A stretch of DNA of 64,000 nucleotides, from the NCBI RefSeq assembly GCF_001185345.1, contig NZ_KQ236746.1:271553-335552 (forward strand), in the 5' to 3' direction. Every line of letters starts with the position of its first letter. The stretch's first letter is position 1. Below, one piece after another: positions 36,415 to 46,072 of the stretch. A model generated the notes under the pieces. It had not been told where the DNA came from and did not search any database. It worked only from the letters and a program-made list of their open reading frames with translations. The stretch comes from Dorea sp. D27. GTDB lineage: Bacteria; Bacillota; Clostridia; Lachnospirales; Lachnospiraceae. Both the position numbers and the translations under genes were made by a program.

Positions 36415-38529
36415 TTGGAATACGATCAGATATCTTCTCTTATATTAGATGAAAGTGAAAACATGGTATATATATCAGATATGGAGAACTATGAGTTGGT
36501 GTATATGAACAAAGCGCTGATGGAAAAGTTTGACATCGACCGTAAGTGCATCGGGGACAAATGTTATAAAGTCCTTCAGGGGCTGGATAGTCCGTGTCCG
36601 TTCTGTACGAACGAGTATTTGAAGAAGAATGGCTGTCATGTATGGAAACATTACAATCCTATATTGAAACAACACTACGAACTGAAAGATAAGCTGATAG
36701 AGATTGACGGCAGGAGCATGCGGCTGGAAATCAGCATGGACATTACAGAATCTGAGGCAGAGCACCTTGAACTGGAGCGGCAGCTGTCTGTAGAAGAGAC
36801 GCTGGTGGAATGTATTCATACGCTGTCGGAACATACGGAGATTGATACGGCTATCGAAAAGCTGTTGCGTATAATCGGCGAATTCTATCAGGCGGAGCGT
36901 GCATATATATTTGAGATAGATTACGATGCACGGACAGTGTCAAATTCTTATGAATGGTGCAGAGAGGGTGTTACGCCTCAGATTGACAATCTGCAGAAGC
37001 TTCCCATCTGCGTGGTGGATGTATGGCTTGAAACATTCAAGTCCAGGGGTGAATTTTATGTTGATTCCCTATGTGAATTTGTGGAGGAAGGTTCGGCGGA
37101 TTATGAACTCCTTGCCTCCCAGGGGATTGAGAAGCTCATGGCAGCGCCCTTCTGGAAGGAGGGGGCGCTTATGGGATTCATCGGTGTGGATAATCCTACC
37201 TGTGGCACGGAACAGATAAAGCTGCTCCAGTCTGTGCCGTACTTTATAGAAAATGACATAACAAAGCGGCATATGCTCGATAACTTCCGGAAGCTGAGCT
37301 ACAGAGATACCCTGACCGGACTTGGGAACCGCAACCTTTATATAGAGACGATTGAGAAGCTGCAGGATACGGAGCTTAATTCGCTGGGCGTCGTGTTTAT
37401 CGACATCAATTCGCTGAAGGCATCTAACGACAAATACGGACATGAGTACGGAGACTGCATCATCCAGAATGTGGCATCCGGACTGTCTGAAATATTTCCG
37501 GAAAATGCATACCGTGTCGGGGGAGACGAGTTTGTCTGCCTGTTCATCAATGGCGGCCAGAGCGAGTTTGACAACCGTCTTATGCGTCTGCGGAGGTTTG
37601 AGCAGGAAGATTGTATGTGTGACTTTTCCATGGGAATCAATTATCGTGTGGGCAACGTGGACGTCAAAGAGCAGATTGGATACAGCGACAACATGATGTA
37701 TGTCGAGAAGCAGGTCTATTATGGCAATGGCGTAGAAGGGAAAAACTCCTATCACGAGATGCTTGCCAAAAGGCTTGTAGAAGAAATTGCGTCAGGCGAA
37801 TTTGAAGTGTACCTGCAGCCGAAGGTAAATATAGATACAGGAGAACTGTACGGCGCGGAGGCGCTTGTCAGAAGGCGGACGGGGGATGGGGAAGTTCTTA
37901 TGCCGGGACAGTTCATCCCTTTGTATGAGGCCGAGGGGGTTATCCAGCAGCTGGATCTGTATGTGTTCGAAGAGGTGTGCAGGCTTCTGGATAACTGGAA
38001 GGAAAAAGGATACCGTATGATTCCGATTGCCGTCAATTTCTCCAGAATCAGCCTGATGGGGATAGACATCATAGAAAGCCTTGCCAGGATAAGAGGAAAG
38101 TATCAGGTCGCCCCCGGACTATTGACGATCGAGGTTACGGAGAGCATAAGCAGGATGGGAGCAGAGGCGCTGGGACAACTGATGGAGCGGTTTAAAGATC
38201 ACGGATTTGCATTCTCTCTGGACGATTACGGGACGAAATATTCCAATCTGTCGCTTCTCGCCCGACTGGAATTCAAGGAGCTTAAGATTGATCAGAGCCT
38301 TATCAGGGATATCATGACGAACAGACGCTCGCGCATCGTGCTGGAACACACGATTCAGATGTGCCAGGAGCTGGGAATCATCACGGCGGTCGCCGAAGGG
38401 ATAGAGACGGAGGAACAGCGAGAGCTTCTAAAGAGCTACCACTGTGATATCGGACAGGGATTTCTCTTTTCCGAGCCGATACCGATAGGAGAATTTCTGG
38501 ACAAGTATGGAAGAGACTATCTATATTGA
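36415..38529 (+). CDS. PAS-GAF-GGDEF-EAL protein
   Basis: The start is TTG 36415: AGGAGG (36402-36407) lies seven bases before it. Domains in order are a PAS domain (about 10-110, with Cys-rich CYKVLQGLDSPCPFC), a GAF domain (about 130-280), a GGDEF domain with an intact GGDEF loop (369-373) and a C-terminal EAL domain with GAEALVRRR and DDYGTKYSN. Both enzyme sites look usable, unlike the other GGDEF/EAL protein of this window. There is no membrane segment, so the signal is cytoplasmic. The PAS and GAF domains probably sense a small molecule or redox state. Confidence 0.93.
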   Translation: MEYDQISSLILDESENMVYISDMENYELVYMNKALMEKFDIDRKCIGDKCYKVLQGLDSPCPFCTNEYLKKNGCHVWKHYNPILKQHYELKDKLIEIDGRSMRLEISMDITESEAEHLELERQLSVEETLVECIHTLSEHTEIDTAIEKLLRIIGEFYQAERAYIFEIDYDARTVSNSYEWCREGVTPQIDNLQKLPICVVDVWLETFKSRGEFYVDSLCEFVEEGSADYELLASQGIEKLMAAPFWKEGALMGFIGVDNPTCGTEQIKLLQSVPYFIENDITKRHMLDNFRKLSYRDTLTGLGNRNLYIETIEKLQDTELNSLGVVFIDINSLKASNDKYGHEYGDCIIQNVASGLSEIFPENAYRVGGDEFVCLFINGGQSEFDNRLMRLRRFEQEDCMCDFSMGINYRVGNVDVKEQIGYSDNMMYVEKQVYYGNGVEGKNSYHEMLAKRLVEEIASGEFEVYLQPKVNIDTGELYGAEALVRRRTGDGEVLMPGQFIPLYEAEGVIQQLDLYVFEEVCRLLDNWKEKGYRMIPIAVNFSRISLMGIDIIESLARIRGKYQVAPGLLTIEVTESISRMGAEALGQLMERFKDHGFAFSLDDYGTKYSNLSLLARLEFKELKIDQSLIRDIMTNRRSRIVLEHTIQMCQELGIITAVAEGIETEEQRELLKSYHCDIGQGFLFSEPIPIGEFLDKYGRDYLY

Positions 38530-38693
38530 CGTATAGGCCGGAAGGGCTTACAGGAAAAATAAGACAAAATTCAGAAACTGTTTATAGAATTATAAGGTGT
38601 GCAGAGGTATAATTACCTTATGTTTCACTGCGGTGCAAATTTGCGCGGTACGAAGTGTAAGCGCTGCCGGAGGGTCAGCTTAAGGAGGATATC

Positions 38694-41135
38694 ATGTTTT
38701 TGAGGCGGAAGTCCGGATATGGGACAGAAACAGAAGAAGAGACATATGATTATGAGGAAGAGCGTGCTCCGGTCACACGCTGCGAGCCGGACTACAGAGA
38801 GGGCCTTTCAGCCAGGCAGGTGGAGGAATATGCCGCGGCGGGATACCGGAACGTCTCTGTGGATCCCCCGGCGCAGACAGTAAAAGAAATTGTACATGAA
38901 AATGTATTTACGTATTTCAACCTTATATTCGGAGTACTGGCCGTGCTGCTCTGTCTGGTCGGGTCCTTCCGTAACCTGACGTTTCTGCCGGTCATCATCG
39001 CCAATACGCTTATCGGCATCGTGCAGGAAATCCGGGCCAAGAACACCCTTGAAAAGCTGACGATGCTCCATGCGCCGCAGGCGTCTGTGGTGCGTGAAGG
39101 AAGGACGTCGACAGTCGATTCTGAGGAACTGGTGCTGGATGATATCGTCATCTTCAAAGCAGGAAATCAGATCTGCGCGGATGCGGTCGTGGCAGCAGGC
39201 GAGGTGCAGGTCAACGAATCTCTTCTGACCGGAGAGTCCGATGAGATTACGAAGAAAAGGGGAGACCATCTGATGTCCGGAAGCTTTGTAGTCGCCGGAC
39301 AGTGCCACGCGAGGCTGGAATATGTGGGAGCCGATTCCTATATATCCAAGCTGACGCTGGAAGCCAAGGCGATGCAGAAGGGCGAGCAGTCTGAGATGAT
39401 GCGTTCTTTGAACAAGCTGGTGAAGTTCATCGGCATCGCTCTCATACCGATTGGAATCGCCCTTGTGGTACAGGGACTGTTCTTCAACCATGAGACGTTC
39501 CGCAGCAGCATCACCTCCATGGTAGCCGCTGTTATCGGAATGATACCGGAGGGCCTTTATCTTCTTGCCAGTGTCGCGCTGGCGGTCAGTTCCATGCGGC
39601 TCGCAAAGCAGAAGGTGCTGCTTCACGACATGAAGAGCATCGAGACGCTGGCGAGGGTGGACGTGCTCTGTGTGGACAAGACCGGGACGATTACAGAGAA
39701 TACGATGAGCGTCAAGAAGCTTATTCCAGTCAGTACCAAAGGTGATGACAGCCTTTCCAGGCAGGTTGGAGATTTTGCGCTTGCCATGAGCAGCGACAAC
39801 AGTACGATGGAAGCGCTCAAGTCTTACTTTAAGGAGCACTCGGACGAGAAGCCGGTCAAGGTTACGCCGTTTACGTCCAAGACGAAATACAGCGGAGTCA
39901 CCTATGAGGACAAGGCCCACGTGCTCGGTGCCCCGGAATTCATCCTCCGGGACGATTATGAGACGTATAAAGAGGAGATACAGCAGTATGCGGGGAAGGG
40001 ATACCGGGTGCTTGTCTTTGCAGACTATGATGGTGAGATTGACGGGAAAGCGCTGACAGGAAAAGCGATGCCCCTTGCCTATATACTTCTGGCCAACCCG
40101 GTCAGGAAGGAAGCGCCTGAGACATTTGCTTATTTTTCAGAGCAGGGAGTAGAAGTGAAAGTCATATCCGGCGATAACCCGCTGACGGTGTCGGAGGTGG
40201 CCAAGGAAGCCGGTATCAGAAATGCTGAGAGCTATGTGGACGCTGCCATGCTTCATACGGACGAGGACATTGCGGAAGCAATAGCAGATTATACCGTGTT
40301 CGGACGTGTGACGCCGGCACAGAAGCGCCAGTTCGTGCAGGCGCTCAAAAGTCAGGGAAGGACCGTTGCCATGACCGGTGACGGTGTCAACGATGTGCTC
40401 GCGCTTAAGGATGCGGACTGCAGCGTCGCCATGGCATCCGGGAGCGAGGCGGCAGTCCAGGCTTCCCAGGTGGTGCTGCTCGAGTCGGATTTTGCGTGCA
40501 TGCCTTCTGTTGTCCTGGAAGGCCGCAGGGTTGTCAATAATATCCAGCGCTCGGCAAGCCTGTTTCTTGTCAAGAATATATTCTCCTTCCTGCTATCATT
40601 GTTTTCAGTGGCCTTTATGATTACCTATCCTCTGGAACCGTCACAGATATCGCTGATCAGTATGTTTACCATAGGGATACCGGCGTTCTTCCTGGCACTG
40701 CAGCCGAACAGGGAGGTGATCAGGGGACATTTCCTGACGAATGTATTCCTGAAGGCGCTGCCGGCAGGACTGACAGACGTGCTTGCGGTCGGCGCACTCG
40801 TCGTGTTCGGCAGAACCTTTGACGTGAGCCCGACGGATATCTCTACAGCGGCAACGATGCTGCTTGCAATTGTCGGATTTATGATTCTGTTCAAGATATG
40901 CCAGCCGCTCAATACGCTGCGGATCATCGTCTGGATCGGGAGCATTACCGGACTTCTGGCGTGTAGCATCTTCCTTCCCGATCTGTTCGCCATTACGGGA
41001 ATGTCCGCGGAATGTATCATGCTTTTCGTCGTATTTTCAATCGCGACAGAGCCTGTGCTGCGCTACCTGACGCTGCTGGTCGGATGGCTGAGGCAGCTTT
41101 ACCGGAAACGGATTAAGAAAGAGGCCGTGGAATGA
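38694..41135 (+). CDS. cation-translocating P-type ATPase (CtpE-like)
   Basis: The 813-residue enzyme shows all P-type motifs: TGES (actuator, LLTGESDEI), the phosphorylated Asp328 in DKTGTITEN, KGYRV-type nucleotide site, GDNPLTVSEVA and TGDGVNDVLALKDADCSVAM. The membrane segments follow the M1-M4 and M5-M10 layout, with IPEGLYLL in M4. The closest characterised group is the CtpE-type ATPases, reported as calcium pumps in mycobacteria; the ion is not provable here. The start follows TAAGGAGG. It is followed immediately by convergent yfcE. Confidence 0.9.
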   Translation: MFLRRKSGYGTETEEETYDYEEERAPVTRCEPDYREGLSARQVEEYAAAGYRNVSVDPPAQTVKEIVHENVFTYFNLIFGVLAVLLCLVGSFRNLTFLPVIIANTLIGIVQEIRAKNTLEKLTMLHAPQASVVREGRTSTVDSEELVLDDIVIFKAGNQICADAVVAAGEVQVNESLLTGESDEITKKRGDHLMSGSFVVAGQCHARLEYVGADSYISKLTLEAKAMQKGEQSEMMRSLNKLVKFIGIALIPIGIALVVQGLFFNHETFRSSITSMVAAVIGMIPEGLYLLASVALAVSSMRLAKQKVLLHDMKSIETLARVDVLCVDKTGTITENTMSVKKLIPVSTKGDDSLSRQVGDFALAMSSDNSTMEALKSYFKEHSDEKPVKVTPFTSKTKYSGVTYEDKAHVLGAPEFILRDDYETYKEEIQQYAGKGYRVLVFADYDGEIDGKALTGKAMPLAYILLANPVRKEAPETFAYFSEQGVEVKVISGDNPLTVSEVAKEAGIRNAESYVDAAMLHTDEDIAEAIADYTVFGRVTPAQKRQFVQALKSQGRTVAMTGDGVNDVLALKDADCSVAMASGSEAAVQASQVVLLESDFACMPSVVLEGRRVVNNIQRSASLFLVKNIFSFLLSLFSVAFMITYPLEPSQISLISMFTIGIPAFFLALQPNREVIRGHFLTNVFLKALPAGLTDVLAVGALVVFGRTFDVSPTDISTAATMLLAIVGFMILFKICQPLNTLRIIVWIGSITGLLACSIFLPDLFAITGMSAECIMLFVVFSIATEPVLRYLTLLVGWLRQLYRKRIKKEAVE

Positions 41136-41141
41136 GGCAGC

Positions 41142-41672
41142 TTAGATATCTAATGTGCCGCCATCCAGGTCTTTCCACTGAAAACGGCCGTCAAACAGCA
41201 TATAGCCGCGTGAGGAGCCTTCCTTCGGGATAGAGACGGAGCCGGGATTCATATACGTATAACCATCCATGTCCTCATTGGCCGGTACGTGGGTGTGCCC
41301 GTTCAGCAGGACATCTCCTTTTTTTAGGGGAGGCGGCGTCTGGGGATTAAAGTGGTGGCCGTGGGTGGCGTATACAGTACGTCCGCCGAGTTCCAGCAGG
41401 CAGTAATCCGCCATGACCGGGAAATCAAGAACCATCTGGTCTACTTCTGTATCACAGTTGCCACGGACGCAGAGCAGTTCCCCCTTCATCGCGTTCAGCA
41501 TGGAGGCGACCTCCTTCGGATGATATTCTTTCGGCAGGTCATTGCGGGGACCGTGGTACAGGATATCGCCGAGCAGCAGAAGGCGGTCTGCCTTCTCCTT
41601 GTGGTATGCGTCAATCATTTTTCTACAGTAATATGCTGATCCGTGGATATCAGATGCAATCATAATTTTCAT
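41142..41672 (-). CDS. yfcE: metallophosphoesterase, YfcE/MJ0936 family
   Basis: The 176-residue protein has the calcineurin-like metal motifs: IASDIHG at the N-terminus, LLLGDILYHGPRND, CVRGNCDTE and TYATHGHHF, then NGHTHVPA. It should hydrolyse phosphodiesters with two metal ions; the cell substrate is unknown. ATG 41672 is chosen by alignment to the family, where MKIMIASDIHG is the usual start; the frame extends to 41705. Confidence 0.9.
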   Translation of the reverse strand: MKIMIASDIHGSAYYCRKMIDAYHKEKADRLLLLGDILYHGPRNDLPKEYHPKEVASMLNAMKGELLCVRGNCDTEVDQMVLDFPVMADYCLLELGGRTVYATHGHHFNPQTPPPLKKGDVLLNGHTHVPANEDMDGYTYMNPGSVSIPKEGSSRGYMLFDGRFQWKDLDGGTLDI

Positions 41673-41769
41673 AACATATATGTTCCTTTCCGTTTGTTTT
41701 TGCATATTTTATCATAACACAACTGCCATTCGTTTACTACCTGCTGACGGATGGAGAGAGGGAGGCTTT

Positions 41770-42282
41770 ATGAGCAAGAGAATGAGTATTGAGCGGGCAG
41801 GGTATGGCGATGTTCCTGCGATTCGGAGAATCATGGTAGAGGCCCACCGGCTTATCCATGATTCGGGCTGGTATGTCATCGATGATACCTCTTTTCTGGA
41901 ACGGCATATCGAAGAAGAGGGTATTACATTAAAAGCTGTTATGGACGATGCTATGGCGGGTTTCCTTGTTGTCCGTTATCCGGGAAATTCTGAAGATAAT
42001 CTCGGGAGCTATATAAAGCTTACGGAAGAACAGGGGATGGCAGTGGCGCATATGGAGTCCGCGGCTGTCGTTCCTCATTTCCGCGGCCGCGGAATCCAGA
42101 AGCAGCTCATGGACAGCGGCGAGAAACTGCTGGCGGGTACGGAATATAAATATGTGATGGGAACGGCACACCCGGATAACATCTACAGTGTAAATAATTT
42201 CCTGAAGCTTGGATATGACATTGTAGCGGAAGAAGAGAAGTACGGAGGACTGCCCCGCTATGTATTCTTTAAAAACATATGA
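41770..42282 (+). CDS. GNAT family N-acetyltransferase
   Basis: The 170-residue protein shows the acetyl-CoA-binding motif A (VVPHFRGRGIQKQLMDSGEKLL) and a typical C-terminal segment NIYSVNNFLKLGYDIVAEEEKYGGLPRYVFFK. The substrate is unknown. GGGAGG lies just before ATG 41770; an upstream in-frame start at 41680 is less likely. It faces the phosphatase gene across a shared terminator. Confidence 0.88.
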   Translation: MSKRMSIERAGYGDVPAIRRIMVEAHRLIHDSGWYVIDDTSFLERHIEEEGITLKAVMDDAMAGFLVVRYPGNSEDNLGSYIKLTEEQGMAVAHMESAAVVPHFRGRGIQKQLMDSGEKLLAGTEYKYVMGTAHPDNIYSVNNFLKLGYDIVAEEEKYGGLPRYVFFKNI

Positions 42283-42303
42283 GGCACAATACATAATGCT
42301 GCC

Positions 42304-42333
42304 AAGGCACTGTTACTCGAGGTACAGTGCCTT
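42304..42333. terminator. hairpin terminator between convergent genes
   Basis: AAGGCACTGT (42304-42313) pairs perfectly with ACAGTGCCTT (42324-42333), 10-nt loop. It overlaps the last codons of the phosphatase gene and ends the acetyltransferase transcript in the other direction. Confidence 0.7.
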
Positions 42334-43125
42334 TAATGTGTCCCTTTTAGCTTCGTCCAGTCCGACTTTATCTTCCAGGAACGCACGGATGCTGCCAGAT
42401 GTCTGCTTCATAATGGTAAAGACCCTTTCAAGATAATCTTCCTTTACTCCCATACAGATCCGTATGCTTTCCAGTGCAGACGATTCTTTGATCCGGTGGG
42501 AGAGCTGGCTTATAATCTTGTCAACCTCTTTTTGCAGAAACGTGCCTGTCATCATATAGTCTTCCATAATCGTATCGTAATCCACGCCCAGTGTAAAGAG
42601 AAGCATAGCGGTACCGATACCGACCCGGTCCTTACCGGCGCTGCAGTGCCAGAGCGTGGCGCCGCCGGTCTGTGCCGCGAGGAAATCAAAAAAGCGGCGG
42701 TACTGCTTCAGCGAGTATTCGTTGGTGATGATTTCTTCATACATCTGCCGCATATAGGCGGCCGGGTCTATGCCCCGCTCTTTCATGCTTATGGTGGCCT
42801 CTCCGAGGGAGAGCTGCCTGTCGGATTCTTCATCGTGGGTAATTCCGGCTGTCATGGCTTCTAAAATGGGATTGCTTATGTGCTGCACCCCTGGAATATC
42901 CGGGTCCGGGCTTTCGGACTGTTCATGCGTGGTGCGGAAGTCTACTATGTTCTTTAAGCCGTATGTATAGACGAGGGTCTCCTTGTCCTGCCGGGTCATA
43001 TCACGGAGCATGCCGCTTCTTATGAGTCTGCAGGGTCTGATGTGCCGGTTTCCTGCTGCGGGGAACCCGCCAAGGTCACGTGTGTTGAAGAGCCCATCAA
43101 GTGGAATTCGTTTTATTTCTTTCAT
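42313..43125 (-). CDS. tyrosine/serine protein phosphatase (IphP-type)
   Basis: The 270-residue protein has the signature P-loop HCSAGKDRVG, with Cys as nucleophile and Arg as phosphate ligand, preceded by FNTRDLGGFPAAG and IVDFRTTHEQ, the family's N-terminal marks. Such enzymes remove phosphate from Tyr or Ser and also from phosphoinositides. The start lies behind AAAGG and the frame ends in the shared terminator. Confidence 0.92.
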   Translation of the reverse strand: MKEIKRIPLDGLFNTRDLGGFPAAGNRHIRPCRLIRSGMLRDMTRQDKETLVYTYGLKNIVDFRTTHEQSESPDPDIPGVQHISNPILEAMTAGITHDEESDRQLSLGEATISMKERGIDPAAYMRQMYEEIITNEYSLKQYRRFFDFLAAQTGGATLWHCSAGKDRVGIGTAMLLFTLGVDYDTIMEDYMMTGTFLQKEVDKIISQLSHRIKESSALESIRICMGVKEDYLERVFTIMKQTSGSIRAFLEDKVGLDEAKRDTLKALYLE

Positions 43126-43319
43126 AATGGCCGACCTTTCTTATTATTGATACTTTTCAGTATACCTCATTGAGCTGCCTGCATTCAATACGTTGGTATG
43201 GAAATGGAGGAAGAATTTGTCACGCCACAGCAGAGTGTGATATACTGTCTTTATACAGATTGATCTGCCATAGGCTGCTGCCGGCAGACCGCAGCAGGAC
43301 AGCAAAGGGGGATATCATC

Positions 43320-43481
43320 ATGACAGAAGAATTGATAAAAGAAGTGAAGCACATTCAGAAATGTCTTGCAGGTAAAGACATGCGGGGCGACGAGTGGGAG
43401 GAGAAGCAGGAGATTATCAACAAGCTTGAAGAGGTATCGGATTATTTGAAGGATGCCCTTGGGAAAGGAATTGAGTTTTAG
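43320..43481 (+). CDS. small hypothetical protein
   Basis: The 53-residue protein (MTEELIKEVKHIQKCL...) is a charged helix with one Cys and no known family. I accept it because GGGGGATATC precedes ATG 43320 and the next gene begins 3 bp after its stop, a tight operon arrangement. The frame extends upstream to 43170, but that part lacks a ribosome site. Confidence 0.5.
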   Translation: MTEELIKEVKHIQKCLAGKDMRGDEWEEKQEIINKLEEVSDYLKDALGKGIEF

Positions 43482-43484
43482 AAG

Positions 43485-44150
43485 ATGATAGATGCACTTA
43501 TATTTGACATGGACGGCCTGCTGTTTGATTCTGAGCGCATTGTCCAGCGCTCTTGGGAGGACTGCGGCAACGTACTTGGGATTCCGCAAATGGGCAGTCA
43601 TATATATCATACGCTTGGGATGAACGCAGCCAGCCGGAGAGTATATTTTTCACAGGCTGTCGGAGCGGATTTTCCACATGAGGAGTTTGCGGCTCTTACG
43701 AGGGTGCGTTTCCGTGAGATAACAGATAGGGAGGGGCTTCCTATGAAACCCGGGGTCAAAGAGCTTCTTCGGTATGCGCGGGCGCACGGGCTTAAGACTG
43801 CTGTCGCCACTTCTTCAAGAGGCGAATATGCGCTGCGCAATCTGACGGATGCTGGAATCAAAGAATACTTTGACGGCTTCGCATTCGGTGATATGGTGAG
43901 CCGGGCCAAGCCGGATCCAGAGATATATCTGTCCGCGTGTGGCGCGATTGAAACAGAAGCCGGCCGCTGCATGGCCCTGGAGGATTCTCCAAACGGCATA
44001 CGTTCTGCCCACGCTGCGGGTATGGTGCCTGTGATGGTGCCCGACCTGGTAAGTCCGGATGAAGAATTGACGAGGCTTACATATAAAGTAGTGGAAACGC
44101 TGCACGAGGTACCTGCGCTGCTGGAGGCCTTCAATGGGAGAGGAGAGTAA
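43485..44150 (+). CDS. HAD hydrolase, beta-phosphoglucomutase-like
   Basis: The 221-residue protein has the HAD motifs: FDMDGLLFDSE (motif I, two Asp), TSSRGEYA (motif II), and KPDPEIYLSAC followed by LEDSPNGIRSAHAAGM (motifs III and IV), with a helical cap of the beta-phosphoglucomutase/phosphatase type. The substrate is unknown. It starts 3 bp after the small protein gene. Confidence 0.9.
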   Translation: MIDALIFDMDGLLFDSERIVQRSWEDCGNVLGIPQMGSHIYHTLGMNAASRRVYFSQAVGADFPHEEFAALTRVRFREITDREGLPMKPGVKELLRYARAHGLKTAVATSSRGEYALRNLTDAGIKEYFDGFAFGDMVSRAKPDPEIYLSACGAIETEAGRCMALEDSPNGIRSAHAAGMVPVMVPDLVSPDEELTRLTYKVVETLHEVPALLEAFNGRGE

Positions 44151-44198
44151 ACTGGGGCGCCGGGCGGAAGCCGGGTAGCATCTCCTTTACGAAACCAA

Positions 44199-45058
44199 CT
44201 ACTCTGCCTCCCATCGGCCGGAGGCCCCGCAGGGCAGTACCAGCCCCGAGTCTGTGACAGGCAGCCCGATTTCCTGGGAGTCTACATGGCCGTTATATTT
44301 CTTTAATTCCGTGCTGAGCATATAGGTCAGCACGGCAGGGGCAAGCCCTGTCGTATAAGAGTTGACAAGGAAGAACAGAGGCTGTTTGGACAATAGCTGG
44401 GCACATAATCTGATAAGCGGGTGTATGGCGTCTTCGATCTTCCAGATTTCCCCTTTTGGTCCTCGCCCGTATGACGGGGGATCCATAATGACGGCGTCGT
44501 ATGTGTTACCCCGGCGTATTTCCCGCTCCACGAATTTGACGCAGTCATCCACAAGCCATCGTACTGGCCTGTCAGAAAGTCCCGAAGACGCTGCGTTTTC
44601 CTTTGCCCAGGCAACCATGCCCTTAGAGGCATCAACGTGGGTGACGCTTGCGCCTGCCGCTGCCGCCGCTAGAGTGGCGCCGCCGGTATAGGCGAACAGG
44701 TTCAGAACTTTTACGGGGCGTCCCGTTTTTTTATCTTATCGGAAAACCAGTCCCAGTTTACGGCCTGTTCCGGGAAGAGTCCTGTATGCTTGAAGCTAAA
44801 AGGCTTCAAGTTAAAAGTCAGCTCCTTATAGTGAATCTGCCATTGCTCAGGCAGATGGAAGAACTCCCATTCTCCGCCGCCCTTCTTGCTGCGGTGGTAG
44901 TGACCGTTTTTATCATGCCATCCTTTATGTTCCTTCGGGGTATCCCAGATGACCTGGGGGTCCGGGCGTACGAGGAGATAGCCGCCCCATCGTTCGAGCT
45001 TTTCGCCTCTGCTGCAATCTAATACTTCATAATCTTTCCACTGGTCTGCAATCCACAT
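44199..45058 (-). pseudogene. class I SAM-dependent methyltransferase, frameshifted at an A7 run
   Basis: The frame from 45058 to 44711 gives the N-terminal part (MWIADQWKDYEVLDCSRGEKLERWGG). The methyltransferase core continues in another frame: VLNLFAYTGGATLAAAAAGASVTHVDASKGMVAWAKEN, then VIMDPPSYGRGP. The switch occurs at a run of seven A on the minus strand (T7 on the plus strand, about 44728-44734); one added base would restore a single frame of about 287 residues. The run A_AAA_AAA also fits a -1 slip site. The motifs (LNLFAYTGGAT, DPPSYGRGP) match RlmI/RlmK-like rRNA cytosine methyltransferases. It is broken, slipped or a sequencing error. Confidence 0.8.
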
Positions 45059-45316
45059 GTATATGAAATTCCTTTCTGTCCTTATTCTTCAATGTTGAAG
45101 CGGAACAAGGCAGATATGCCCTCTTCCGTGTATATCATGGGACAAGTATATCACAAAACATCTATAAAATCATCATATAGATAATCTCTATAATAGACGG
45201 CCATTATAAAAAAAGTCTATTTGATGGGCGGACGGAAGGTTTATATAATGAACATAGGTATTATTGCGGGGAACCGCTACATTTTATATTGCTTTAAGCA
45301 GACAGGAGTGGACGGC

Positions 45317-45973
45317 ATGTTTATTGATATGCATATGCATGAGATGACTTATTCAAAAGACAGTTTCCTTACGCTGCGGGAAATCGTGGAGATAGGAAAA
45401 GAAAGGGGATTAGGAGGCATCTGCATTACAGACCATGACAGCATGGGACTGAGGGAGCATGCCAGAGAATATTCTGTAGAAGTGGATTTTCCCATTTTTA
45501 CGGGGATTGAATATTATTCTCTGGAAGGAGATATCGTAGCATTCGGTATCAGGGAATATCCCAAAGAGCGCATACCGGCGCAAGAATTTATTGATATGGT
45601 CAAGTCCCAGGGCGGGGTCTGCTTTGCCGCGCATCCGTTCCGGAATAATAACAGGGGACTGGAAGAACATCTGCTGAAGGTGAAGGGGCTGGACGGCATA
45701 GAGGTGCTGAACGGAAGTACTTCACGCGAAGCATGCGGCAGGGCAGCGCTTTATGCCGACAGGCTTGATCTTGTCACTTTGGGCTCCAGCGACTGCCATG
45801 TACCGGAAAAGGTCGGCGTATGTGCCACTTATTTTCCGGAGGAAGTAAAGACGGAGGAGGAATTGCTTCGTGCCTTTAGGAAAGGCGGACTGAGACCGGC
45901 ATATTACCACAATGGAAGGTATCATATCGTGGGGCTTGAAAGAAGCCTTGTCCCGCAATATTATACGAGATAA
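45317..45973 (+). CDS. PHP-domain metal-dependent phosphoesterase
   Basis: The 218-residue protein shows DMHMHEMTYSKDS (HxH), ITDHDSMG, GIEYYS, AAHPFRNN and GSSDCHVP, the four PHP motif sets. Such enzymes hydrolyse phosphate esters such as histidinol phosphate or nucleotides; the target is unknown. ATG 45317 follows CAGGAG. It precedes the selenium genes but has no clear link to them. Confidence 0.88.
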   Translation: MFIDMHMHEMTYSKDSFLTLREIVEIGKERGLGGICITDHDSMGLREHAREYSVEVDFPIFTGIEYYSLEGDIVAFGIREYPKERIPAQEFIDMVKSQGGVCFAAHPFRNNNRGLEEHLLKVKGLDGIEVLNGSTSREACGRAALYADRLDLVTLGSSDCHVPEKVGVCATYFPEEVKTEEELLRAFRKGGLRPAYYHNGRYHIVGLERSLVPQYYTR

Positions 45974-46072
45974 ATGCTAATTTCCCATTTACCTTTTTCG
46001 GCATCAGTGATAGAATGTGTCTATAAGTGCCAGGTGTTGGGAACATCAAATTACTGGAAAGGTGGAAGTACG

